From Hyaloperonospora brassicae (Eukaryota; Oomycota; Peronosporomycetes; Peronosporales; Peronosporaceae): a DNA stretch of 64,000 bases. The notes beneath the pieces are model-generated. The model was not told the DNA's origin. It saw only the letters and a list, made by a program, of their open reading frames with translations, and searched no databases. The stretch covers positions 1 to 64,000 of the forward strand of contig CANTFL010000222.1 in assembly GCA_947650285.1 (NCBI GenBank), in the 5' to 3' direction. The stretch's first letter is position 1. Each line of letters opens with the position of its first letter. Positions 1 to 9,955 of the stretch are shown piece after piece. A program made the position numbers and the translations under genes.

Positions 1-3000
1 CCAACTGAGCGTATGTCACCGTAAATGGAGTGTAATTTTCAATGCGGTATGGCGGCGCGCACGACACATCCGTCAGAATAACATACACGTACATATCCAC
101 CACTTGCACACTGGCCTGACAGATCAAATAACGCTGACGCACAGATGAGTAGACTTGTAGATACACGTCTCCAGCCGTGTTAATCGGAATCGCAAATGAC
201 CAATTCTTCTTGTCGGCGTCGTTGCTCCATTCTTTCGAAAATGAGAACGAAACATAGCGCTCGCTCTGTTCTGCAGACTCGTTCTTCTTCAACGCCTCGA
301 AGTGGTACAATGGTGTAGTTTGACCGTCCTCCAGTGTCATGTGTAGCTGCTTCACGACATCAACACTTCGCTTGTGGAATAATTCGTTCACTTTTTGAGG
401 GTCAGTATCGTGCGAGGCAAAGCTCTGCATGTACAACTTCTGGCTCAGACAGTTTTGGACAAAATATCGGGGGCTTAACGTTAGCGAAACGCCGGGCTCG
501 AAAAGACCGTATAAACCTTCCATTTTCACGCCGAAAACGCTCGGGCCGCACACGATCTCGCCCATGGTGTTGATCGCGGTCGTATTCATAGGTTTTGACC
601 ATCGCGCACTCTCGACTGCGTGCTCCGATATCACAGATGTTTTATACGCGGTCTCCGGCATACTACCAAGTTCAACCCATGCCTTGGGCCGGCGGTTTAG
701 GTTCCCAACCGGTTTCAAACTCAGACGATCATGAGGTAATGATGTCATGATAGGGTATCTGAACGATGCACAAACATCCATGGACTTGAGCGATGTGTGC
801 TTCGCGCCAGGCTCAGTCGACGCGTAGTCGAACGCAAGTGACGAGTTATTTACAATCCAATACGGGCTCGAAAATCGCACAAGTCGAGGGTAGCCAGGAA
901 GAGTGATTCGATCGATATTGAACTTGACACCGACATCGACTTCAACACTTTCTCGTGACGTCGTAAACTGCTCGACTCCTTTATGAATCATCATTAAAAG
1001 CGGTTTTGACCACGGTGACACCACCTGCTTGTCTGTGATACGCTTCTTGGCCACGAGCCGAATCGACAGGTACCCAGGATGCCCTCCGCTAACTCCGGAC
1101 ACCTCCATGTCGTGGCCTGAATCCACCACGCCGCTCAGCACTCCAGTGGACGATTCGACTGCACCCTCGCGACGCAGGAGATTATCCACTTTCGCGAATT
1201 CGGTCTTCATGTCTCTCAATGAACTCGACTTGTACTCGATAAACCGAAATTCCATCTCATAAGGAAGCGAGTTACGAACAACAAATGGAGGAAGCAGCGC
1301 GATTTCCCATTCGAAATGCGAACGCAGGTACCAACGACGCACGATCACATTCGAGGTCAGTCGCCGAATCATCTTTGTGCAAGTTTCCTCAGTATCACCA
1401 TACACGATGGTACCGCCTCGGTGCTGTTTCGTCTTTCCTTTGCGCTCTGCTTCGTGCTCGTCAAGCTCTCTAATTGCCTCCTCGGACGTCAACACATCGT
1501 TGTTTAGGGAAGTCTTGACGATCCAGTGTTCATGGCTTTCAGGACGCGCGTAAAACTCTGTAATCCCCATCAAAAGCGAGAGTGGCAATGACATGCGCTC
1601 ATTAGGTCGTAACTTGACTACTTGAGATTCCACTGCCTTTCGGCCTTCACACCCTAAACTCAAGTACTTCACTTCGTAACATTCAGAGCTATGGTTGCAG
1701 AAGAACGCGTTTGATCGCAGAACGATATGCTGTCGCCTCGGGTTTTCCAATCGTGAAAATAATGTGACGAACAATGTAGCTTGTAAGGCTTCTGCGGTGC
1801 TCACGCCAATATTTACGCTGCCAAAGTGGGGTAGCTTCACCGAGGTGTTGCTCGTGCCCCACTGGTCAATTTCGAGTAGGTCCAGTGTTGCTTCTCCATC
1901 CTTCAAAACACCATTCTCGATGTAAGCGCGATCATGCGTTCTGATCGTGATCGTCTCATCACTGCCGCTCAATTTTAGCACAATCGTGCACCCAGTGAAA
2001 TTTTCAACCAGGCAATCAATTTCTTTGCATTTCTTTGCAGTCATTGAGTTACGGAAGCTGTTCTGGTGCGTTTGTAGACCGTTCTGTTGGACTTCTCCGT
2101 CAATGGCATCCATTAGAGCACGATAGGTTCTTAGAACGCTCGGAGTCACGTTGATTTGAAATCGTTTGGCAGCCTCCATTAACACTGAAAACCCATTCTC
2201 GCCATCGCTAGAAGACAGGCCTACAACCAGCTCCCATGGCTCAATAATGAATTCCATGTCAGTAGCAACTTCACTATAACATGACGACGACAGCTTGAAC
2301 CCAAACAGCCCCATCCAGTCGGAATCGCCAGATGTAGCCAAACCGACCCAATCTACGGGACCAATTTCATCGATCTCTTTGCCAGTCAACCTCACTGACA
2401 ATTTCACATCTTTGATGACGAAATCACCACGACAGAAACGAGTGGGCAACTCTGTGTCCGTTAGAACGAGCCGCAGGTTCCCCATTCGTACGTCCGTCGT
2501 AAGCCGCAACTCCTTCTTCACCGGGTTGGCGCTCTGTGTAAGCTTGTTTACCAAATGTTCTGCTTCATTCATGGCTGCACTAAAAATACCGCGTTTCTTT
2601 TTTGCGATAACTTTCGCCGCACTCTGGTACTCGCTGAGACCTCCGCAATGTGTGAATGGTTGCAGTAGCCACTCGCAAAAGGCGTGGTCCGTACAAAGAT
2701 CTTCCATCACAGGCAGAACCAAAGCATCCCAGATGAGATTTGCGGCATCGTAGTTCTTCAGCAAACGTACTAACTTCTTTTGCACATCCAGCGGATTCTG
2801 ATCACACAGGGAGCGTTTCGTAAGGTGAGCTTCGCTCTCAAACAGCTCCCAAAACCGTTCGACAAACACAGGACGCTGAATCCACTCTGCGAGTTGTTCA
2901 GAAAACGCAATCTTCGTCTCGCACATCTTGTTGATCACTTCAAACGAATGGTATTCGCTTCCGCGCAAATTAAGAAAGCCACTGAGAGCATTGCTGCCAT

Positions 3001-5899
3001 TCCCCGACGGTGCACCCGAAGCTGCCACCGAGTTATCGGACAACAGGTCATCACGCAAGTATGCTCGTAGCTCTTGGAATTCCAGAAACCCGTCGCCGTC
3101 CTGATCGATTTCTTTGAAGAGTGCACGAACCAGATACTCTAACTCGCTCTCAAGCAACGTATCACCAATCTTGACGCGGCGCAATAATAGAAGAAGCTCG
3201 CCTAGCTCAATACGACCATTCCCGTTTTCGTCAATTTCGTCGAAAAGACGGTGCAAGCGGTCGAGAACCACATCGATTTCAGCCTGGCGTCGAATTTCGT
3301 TTTGCTTCATACGACTCAGTAGGCGGAGTCGGGCTTGGTCCGGCGTGGTGGTCTGTACGTTACCAAGTGCTTCAGCACAAGACGCCAACAGCGACAAACT
3401 CAGGTCTGATCCAGACACTAAGACATCTGGCATGTGCACCATTACGCTCTGGCGGCATGTCGATGAGTCTACGGAGTCTTGCTCTAGCGTGAAGTGCAAC
3501 GCCACACTCGTTGGGGCCAGGATTGTTTCCATCTCTTTGGCGTTATGAACGTATTGCGCACCGATACTAAAACTTTGCGCGTTGAACTCCATCGACTCCT
3601 TTACCTTAGAGCTCTCGAGACAAATGCTGAATGTCACTGGTATATCCACGTGACAGTCCACTTCGTAGTCATTTTGCCATGTCTCCACATCCATATCCGT
3701 ATACAGTGACTTTGAATAAGATGGAGTGGGAAGCAAGAGGATGCGGCAGTCGCTCATGCTAACGTCAAGTTTCAGCAACATCCCACCAAAAAGGCTGAAC
3801 GGAGACATTGGTACCTCCTTCGTCAACGTCTCCATCTCACTTTTGGCAATCTCCACCGGCGCAGGCAATTGCTCAGAGTAAGTAGCCGGTGTTGGAGGTG
3901 GACGCGCAGTCGACAGAACTTGCGCAGACTTCGTGCTCAGTCGATCCACATACAGCAAAAAGCGTTCCAGCGCGCCCACTGCCAGGATCACCTTTATATT
4001 GTTCAAGCTAGCACAAACAGCATGTTTTCCATTTTCGAATTGGTTTATATGGGCCATCAGCATCTGTGGCGCCGCTGCCGCGTCAGAATCTGTTGTCACA
4101 TTGCCAAAGTCCGCAAACAGTAGCTTTTCCGTGGGAGCAACAGTTTTGGGAGCCGAAGACTCGACGTTAACCAAAAACGTCGTCTGGCCCACGACCACAT
4201 CCACGTCCAGTTTCTGCTTTTCCTCACCTTCCGCAATTGCATGGGTGCGCACATTGGCGCCAAAGCCGACCACTGCCATCTCTGAGACTTGGTGATCCCT
4301 TTCCACAAACCCAATCACGATACTGTCCGAGCGCAACGCGATCTGCAGTGCCCTGAACATAATGTTGCTTGTCTTAGTTGCGTTCTCTAGCACGATTGCC
4401 TTGACATCAGCAAGGGTAAGCTCGTCTTGATCACGGCGGTAGTACTTGGCCAATCCAGTCGCCCGACTGCGCAGCTTAAGAATCTTGTTCAGCGACATCG
4501 CCGTTTCAAGTGTGCGCAATTTTTCATTAATCTCCGCCTTCTGTTGGCTAGATAGCGACTTGTTACTATCCTCCTTGTCGAAATTGCTCACATAAAATTT
4601 CTCGTCCTCCTCAGAAATGGGCTTGCGAACACTTTCATCATGTTCCAGCGTTCGCACCGACTGCACTAGCACCTGGTGGTCATTGTATGGAACGACCAGG
4701 TCGCGAAGTACTCCCACCACCAACTCACGTGTGATCGAGATGTTGATCGTCGATGAAGATAGTAGCTCCACTTGCGCCCCACGGTTCATCATCGAAATAG
4801 GAGCGATGTCCTCCACGATACCTAGTACTCGTGGCATGGGTGGTACATGCAGCTTTGCGGCCAAACTTGAAAAGGACAGTAGTGGTTTTTCGCCAGGGCT
4901 CTTTTCCCTTTTGCCCTTCAGTAAGTCCACCTTCTTCTCCACTACGACCTCTTCACTTCCGTCTTCACCGTCTACAACAGTAGCACAGATGCTCCCACCT
5001 TTCATGCTCATAGCGTGCTCCACCTTGATCTCCTCTGACGTCAAGATAAGTTGCAACGCCTCGTCTACGTTTTCGTGCAACACATCCGACAACACGTCAC
5101 ACGAGTCCAGAGCAAAGCTCACGCGTGTAGGTTTCAACAGAAGCCCGGAGATCAAGCCATTTCTGGCCTCGTCTGCATCCATGCCATCCTTCTCTTCGTT
5201 TACTTCATCATGACCGTCAACGGCAGCAGCTCCAGGAGTCAGTCCCGTGATAGTAACTCGCAACTCGCTGACGTGGATGTCCACCTGTGCCGCAATCTGC
5301 TGCAGCACGCGATCTTTGAAACTAAAAGCTTGATCTGCCGCTCCAGGAGCGCGCGCTGCTTGCGTCTCCTCTCGCTTCACTCTCAGCTCTGTTTTCTTAC
5401 GCTCTACATCTAGCAGCGTGATCCAATTCGCCGCTTCAGTTAGCTTCATGGCCACCGCGTCTTGCAGCTCAAACACGCCGTCTGCATTAGGGTCCACGAT
5501 CCGGCCGTCTACACTCACGCCCTCGAGTTTCACCACCATTTTCCACGTCGTGGTTACATGAATCTCAATCTTCTCAATCGCCACGCGCTGGAGCTCAACA
5601 GGTGCGAGTCCTTGCTTGACAAACGCCAGTGACTTGAGGAACTCGCTCTGCACCGTGACAAAGAAGAGCGAGATCGTGACGCCACGCACGAGCTCCGAGT
5701 CGGCACTGCGGTGCTTGCGCAAGGCACACGAGCCAAAGCAAAACTCAATGCGGACGCTGTCCGTCAAATACGCGGCTGCGAACTTGTGCACGAGCGCCGA
5801 GAGCAGGGGAAAGACCGTGAGACGTGCTAGCGCGGGCACGACGCAGAGCGACAGGGACACGCCCACCGAGAGCAGCGCCACGGCCAGCATCCCCGGCAT
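1..5899 (-). CDS. VPS13/chorein-type bridge-like lipid-transfer protein with central EF-hand pair (3' end beyond window)
   Basis: One uninterrupted minus-strand frame of 1,966 codons runs off the left edge, so the C-terminus is missing. The last visible residues (PYRIENYTPFTVTYAQ, positions 1-55) match the SHR-BD/VAB-type repeat of VPS13 proteins. Two EF-hand loops (DENGNG near residue 890 and DQDGDG near residue 931) sit in the middle and suggest calcium control. The N-terminus (from 5899) is strongly hydrophobic and could be one or two membrane segments; I see no classical chorein_N start, so the protein may be anchored differently or an upstream exon may exist. VPS13 proteins move phospholipids between membranes at contact sites. 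The start is the first ATG after an in-frame stop at 5996-5998 (MPGML); a second ATG lies at 5890. The gene diverges from the Nudix gene. Family call is fairly sure; subfamily is not. Confidence 0.82.
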   Translation of the reverse strand, partial: MPGMLAVALLSVGVSLSLCVVPALARLTVFPLLSALVHKFAAAYLTDSVRIEFCFGSCALRKHRSADSELVRGVTISLFFVTVQSEFLKSLAFVKQGLAPVELQRVAIEKIEIHVTTTWKMVVKLEGVSVDGRIVDPNADGVFELQDAVAMKLTEAANWITLLDVERKKTELRVKREETQAARAPGAADQAFSFKDRVLQQIAAQVDIHVSELRVTITGLTPGAAAVDGHDEVNEEKDGMDADEARNGLISGLLLKPTRVSFALDSCDVLSDVLHENVDEALQLILTSEEIKVEHAMSMKGGSICATVVDGEDGSEEVVVEKKVDLLKGKREKSPGEKPLLSFSSLAAKLHVPPMPRVLGIVEDIAPISMMNRGAQVELLSSSTINISITRELVVGVLRDLVVPYNDHQVLVQSVRTLEHDESVRKPISEEDEKFYVSNFDKEDSNKSLSSQQKAEINEKLRTLETAMSLNKILKLRSRATGLAKYYRRDQDELTLADVKAIVLENATKTSNIMFRALQIALRSDSIVIGFVERDHQVSEMAVVGFGANVRTHAIAEGEEKQKLDVDVVVGQTTFLVNVESSAPKTVAPTEKLLFADFGNVTTDSDAAAAPQMLMAHINQFENGKHAVCASLNNIKVILAVGALERFLLYVDRLSTKSAQVLSTARPPPTPATYSEQLPAPVEIAKSEMETLTKEVPMSPFSLFGGMLLKLDVSMSDCRILLLPTPSYSKSLYTDMDVETWQNDYEVDCHVDIPVTFSICLESSKVKESMEFNAQSFSIGAQYVHNAKEMETILAPTSVALHFTLEQDSVDSSTCRQSVMVHMPDVLVSGSDLSLSLLASCAEALGNVQTTTPDQARLRLLSRMKQNEIRRQAEIDVVLDRLHRLFDEIDENGNGRIELGELLLLLRRVKIGDTLLESELEYLVRALFKEIDQDGDGFLEFQELRAYLRDDLLSDNSVAASGAPSGNGSNALSGFLNLRGSEYHSFEVINKMCETKIAFSEQLAEWIQRPVFVERFWELFESEAHLTKRSLCDQNPLDVQKKLVRLLKNYDAANLIWDALVLPVMEDLCTDHAFCEWLLQPFTHCGGLSEYQSAAKVIAKKKRGIFSAAMNEAEHLVNKLTQSANPVKKELRLTTDVRMGNLRLVLTDTELPTRFCRGDFVIKDVKLSVRLTGKEIDEIGPVDWVGLATSGDSDWMGLFGFKLSSSCYSEVATDMEFIIEPWELVVGLSSSDGENGFSVLMEAAKRFQINVTPSVLRTYRALMDAIDGEVQQNGLQTHQNSFRNSMTAKKCKEIDCLVENFTGCTIVLKLSGSDETITIRTHDRAYIENGVLKDGEATLDLLEIDQWGTSNTSVKLPHFGSVNIGVSTAEALQATLFVTLFSRLENPRRQHIVLRSNAFFCNHSSECYEVKYLSLGCEGRKAVESQVVKLRPNERMSLPLSLLMGITEFYARPESHEHWIVKTSLNNDVLTSEEAIRELDEHEAERKGKTKQHRGGTIVYGDTEETCTKMIRRLTSNVIVRRWYLRSHFEWEIALLPPFVVRNSLPYEMEFRFIEYKSSSLRDMKTEFAKVDNLLRREGAVESSTGVLSGVVDSGHDMEVSGVSGGHPGYLSIRLVAKKRITDKQVVSPWSKPLLMMIHKGVEQFTTSRESVEVDVGVKFNIDRITLPGYPRLVRFSSPYWIVNNSSLAFDYASTEPGAKHTSLKSMDVCASFRYPIMTSLPHDRLSLKPVGNLNRRPKAWVELGSMPETAYKTSVISEHAVESARWSKPMNTTAINTMGEIVCGPSVFGVKMEGLYGLFEPGVSLTLSPRYFVQNCLSQKLYMQSFASHDTDPQKVNELFHKRSVDVVKQLHMTLEDGQTTPLYHFEALKKNESAEQSERYVSFSFSKEWSNDADKKNWSFAIPINTAGDVYLQVYSSVRQRYLICQASVQVVDMYVYVILTDVSCAPPYRIENYTPFTVTYAQL

Positions 5900-6172
5900 A
5901 ATGGGCCAGCGGCTCAGAAGATACAGCGGCACGATGGCTAATGGGCACAGACGTTCGGGGAAGACGAAAACGACCAACACTCTTGGATCTGGTTGTCAGC
6001 TGGTTTCTTTTCGAATGAGACACGAAAGATACCGTTGCAGATTGCGCACTCGCTGGACAGCCGAATCGCGTCGGATATGTATAAGTTTTCATGGGTCCTA
6101 TCGTATCAAATAGATAATTCAAGAGGCACCTCATTTGATAGCAACACTACAAGTGCTGCGGCTACGGGCGGC
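5900..6172. promoter_or_regulatory. Shared divergent promoter region
   Basis: This 273-bp gap separates the minus-strand VPS13-like start from the plus-strand Nudix start, so both promoters must lie here or overlap the coding ends. I did not find a convincing oomycete Inr/FPR core element by eye. In-frame ATG 6077 would extend the Nudix protein into it. Confidence 0.4.
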
Positions 6173-6783
6173 ATGCGATCGGTACCGGCTCTGCCTCGCA
6201 AGTTACTCACACTGGCGCTCATTGTGCGTGACGGCGCTGCTGCCGCACATGGCGAGCAGCAGGTGCTGTTGGGTCTGAAGAAACGAGGCTTTGGCGCGGG
6301 CAAGTGGAATGGATTTGGAGGCAAAGTCGAGTCGACAGACGCGAGTATTGCAGCAGCAGCGGCGAGGGAGGTGCAGGAAGAAGCCAATGTGCACGTCCAG
6401 AGCGAGGATTTCGAACCGCGTGGTGTGTTGCTATTCTCGTTCGAGAAGCACATAGAGGTGTTGGTGTGTTGCGTAACTGGAAGGTGGTGTGGTGAGGCGT
6501 GTTGTCTAGTTGTATTTGCGGGGCGCTCATTTCTTGATTGTTGCTGTAGGAAGTGCACGTGTTTCTGACGCAACACTTCTCGGGCGAGCCGTCCGAGAGC
6601 GAGGAGATGAAGCCGCAGTGGGTCAGCGTCTCTCAAATCCCATTTGAAAACATGTGGGCAGACGACGTGTTTTGGCTACCACACGTGCTGAGCGGCAAGA
6701 GCGTGCAAGGCCACTTTCACTTTGCCGCGGATGAAGAGTCGGTGCTGGACTACGAGCTCAAGTGTCGCAATAGCATAGAATGA
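6173..6783 (+). CDS. Nudix hydrolase, MTH1-like (8-oxo-dGTP/2-OH-dATP diphosphatase family)
   Basis: Two exons, 6173-6463 and 6550-6783 (174 aa; human MTH1 is 156 aa). Exon 1 has the substrate loop GFGAGKWNGFGGKV followed by a Nudix box with REVQEE. Exon 2 gives EVHVFLTQHF, then EMKPQWVSVSQIPFENMWAD and a LDYEL C-terminus, all in the order seen in MTH1. The 86-bp intron has donor GTGTGT (6464) and acceptor TAG (6547-6549); this donor gives a gap-free alignment to MTH1 (HIEVL|EVHVF), whereas GTAACT at 6473 would add three residues. The expected role is cleansing oxidised purine nucleotides from the pool. Oddities: the first Glu of the Nudix consensus is Asp and the consensus Gly after REVQEE is Asn. 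Start ATG 6173; ATG 6077 is an alternative. Confidence 0.85.
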
Positions 6784-7730
6784 TTGACGGTAGTTGTCGG
6801 GACTAGCGGCTGTATATGTAATTGGCGCGCATGCGTCTATTTGTCCACTGAGTGTCGTGCATTTATTACAACTGAGAAACCGATCGATCAGAGAATTGTA
6901 GTCTATTGTACTCATCATCGAACATCTCCACAATAATGTGTTTCCTCACTTCGATCGTCCCACATGCTATCGATGCGGTGTGTGCAGTCCTACAGCTGCA
7001 GCTATGTATGCATAAGGTATTGACAGGCATGTCACGACTCGTAAGACCATCGCGTCCACTGACTCGTTGGAAGAGATGAACGCGGCGGTGAGTTAGAATT
7101 GTATCGGTCTAGCAAGGGAAAAAAATTGGACTTTTCTACGGACAAAGAAAAGAACAGAGTGTATCTTGCAACAAACAGAACATGACTGTATGTACACGTC
7201 ATTGACATACATGTACGACCCACTGCATTAAGCTTACGCCAACCCGATCGAGGCAAGCTTTTTGCACCAGACGCACGCGGACTCAGACAGGAATGCACTT
7301 CCCTTCGCCCTTGTACCGCACCACTCATTTTGTGCTCATACTATACCCACCAGCGCACATGGAAAGAACCAGCGGGCTGTTGGAAGAGCACTACACAATA
7401 AGCGCAGACGTTGTCCAGTGCACTGAGCCTCACTTGTGGTCTGCAGCAGGGAATTTCGAGACTGAGCTCTGCAAGCGCGTTGGTCAACGCGGTTTCAAAT
7501 GACTGGTGTGGACTCGAAGGAGATGGATGTTGATCCAATGTCGTACGTGATGTGGTACACCCCGAATACACACAACGGAGACCAAACGCCTCTACGGAAT
7601 GGCGCGCAGCTGCTAAAGCTGCCATCGTCAACGACACGGCCACGTCCATTGGACATCTATCTATACACCGATAGAAAAACGGCGGCCCACTCCGCAAGCA
7701 ACTGCACAAGCAGTGAAACACTGCGCTGGA
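6784..7730. other. Intergenic region, no gene recognised
   Basis: About 950 bp between the Nudix stop and the transporter start. Short open frames on both strands have no family resemblance and no start or intron support. The last few hundred bases presumably hold the transporter promoter and 5' UTR. Confidence 0.5.
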
Positions 7731-9622
7731 ATGTGTACGGACGCCTCGGACGCCTGCTTGCAACCTTGTACGTCGCCTGATAAATCCAATGGCCTGCTCC
7801 TGATGCCTCCGTCGTCTCCTGATCGATCGCCACTCAAGCCCTGTCGCACTGAACCGAGCGTGCTAAGGAGTCAACACTTGCTTGAGGTTCAGTCGGATTG
7901 TGATGGCCCCAAGGAGCAGCCAAGGAAGCAAGGAAGGGCCAAGACTCGGACGATCAACCACATCACGCTGGGATTTATTGCCTACTTTGCAGTCGCAGCA
8001 GGACCTTTTGGTGTTGAAGATGCAGTGCGAGCCGCAGGGCCATACCCAGTGCTTCTGGCTGTGGTGCTACTGCCATTTACATGGGGGTTGCCACAGGCAT
8101 TGATGGTGGGGGAGGCTGTATTATCGATGAACGGTCAACGTCTTCAGCTGACGATTGTTGGTTGGTGTTCTACAGACCGCTGAGCTTAGCTCCATGATCA
8201 GTGAAAATGGAGGTTACATCTTGTGGGTGCGCCGTGGACTGGGCCAATATGCTGGCTGGGTGAATGCGTTCAACTGCATTGCTAGCAATGCGTGCGACTT
8301 GCCCACGTACCCCGTGCTATTCTGCAGCTATGTCGAAGCGTTTTTGGTGTCCGGATATAATTATAGTCTATCCGGCACAGAGCGATGGTTGGTGAAATGC
8401 CTCGCTCTACTGTTTGTGTTCGTATCGAATGTAGTCGGATTACGCGCAGTGGCAGTGGCCTCCGTGCTGATGTCCCTCTTTGTACTTGCACCGTTCATCT
8501 TGGAACCGCTCTCAATTGAGACCTTCAACCTCGCTACGTGGGGAAGCGTTGCACCGGACATCGACTGGTCGGTGTTTCTCTCCACCATATTGTGGAACTA
8601 TCAAGGTGGGCTTTGCTGGAGGTGGGGAGCGACGTTTGAACTTGCCTCTCACTGCACATAATGGATCGTTTGTTTCAAACTAGGTTGGGATTCTCTCGGG
8701 TGCGTAGCTGGCGAAGTCAAAGAAGGAGGAAGAACTTACCCGATCGCCATAACGATCGCAATGATTCTGATCACCGTCAACTACGCTGTTCCAGGTCTGT
8801 GTTATCTCATTGATTGCGCATTGCGAATGAACTCCGTCCTCACGCTTATTTCTTCACCCGTATGCAGTCGGTGCAGGTATCATGGTGAAGTCTGACTTTT
8901 CGCAGTGGCATGAGGGTTCTCTGGAGACCATCGCCATGTCCATTGCTCCATGGCTTGGGGTTTGGGTCGGCATGGCTGCAGTCGTAGCAACGCTGGGCGA
9001 GTTCAACGTCGTGATGGCTTGCAGCTCGCGTGCGTTGTGGGCAACAGCAGACTACAAGATGCTGCCGTCGTTTCTCGCTATTGAGTGGGAGCGCTTTGAG
9101 ACGCCGGTTGCAGCAGTGATCTTCCAGACGATTACCACTGGCATGCTCATGAACTTTTCATTCGAGATCTTGGTGGTCATTGACACCTTCTTCAACAAGT
9201 ACGTCGTCGTCGCTTGTGATCCGTCTTTGCGAGGTGAACAGCTGCGCAGGACACTAACCAGTTGTTGTGTGATGGAATCCTGCAGTCTCACGCTGATGCT
9301 GGAGTTCTTTGCGTTCTTGCGCCTGAAGTACGTGGAAAAGGACACTGAACGTCCGTTTGTAGTACCGTTCGGCAGCGCTGGCGCGTGGGCAATTACGCTG
9401 CCCAAGATCGTCGTGCTCTTGGGCGTGCTGATTGCACAAAAGCGCAGCGTGTGGGTGATCTGCGGGCTCTTTAATGTGGTCGTCTCCAGCGCGTACCTCG
9501 TTTGGCGCCGCTTCCATCCACCGCAGCAAGGCACGTGCGCTTACGCTCGCACTAGTACCACTGTTCCCACCACGTATGGCACGGGTTTGTCGTCGCAGCC
9601 AGTCGTTGTGCACCGCTCCTGA
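7731..9622 (+). CDS. APC-superfamily polyamine/L-type amino-acid transporter (PUT/LAT-like)
   Basis: Five exons: 7731-8117, 8176-8605, 8684-8794, 8868-9198, 9286-9622 (531 aa). Introns: 8118-8175, 8606-8683, 8795-8867, 9199-9285, all GT..AG. A hydrophilic N-terminus (about 85 residues) precedes about 12 hydrophobic segments beginning NHITLGFIAYFAVAAGPFG. Family marks are the LPQALMVGEATAELSSM stretch formed across intron 1, ENGGYILWV, YPVLF, and WDSLGCVAGEVKEGGRTYP across intron 2, which parallels plant polyamine-uptake transporters. It likely imports polyamines or amino acids at a membrane. The start is the first in-frame ATG (MCTDASD); a later ATG at 7803 is possible. Intron 4 is 87 bp, stop-free and a multiple of three, so retention would keep the frame. 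Substrate is not certain. Confidence 0.83.
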
Positions 9623-9955
9623 TATGTGTCTCTGCTAACTTCACTCCTGCATCCGGTTTTTGTCATTGGCGACAGCTACTAAATGTGTGTGTATTTCGTG
9701 TAAACCACACCACTCGCAATTTGCTCTTGTCGACTGCCAGTGGGGCAAGGAACCAGTCATCTTATCCCAGTCCTCGCTCCCCTGTTATTTTACTTCGCAT
9801 CAGGATACTGGCCTCTATCAGCGGTTGCCATTGGCCAAAACCCCATCCACATCACATTAATCGAACCTTCGTGCGTATCTTCCGGCACGCAAACTCAGAT
9901 CCCCGCTCGCCATCATTACAGCTTTTGCCACGTCCAACTCAAGTGCCTGTGTGCA

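Noticed and set aside
7499..7780. 93-codon frame overlapping the transporter start
   Set aside because: No motifs and a competing frame; the transporter frame is supported by its domain.
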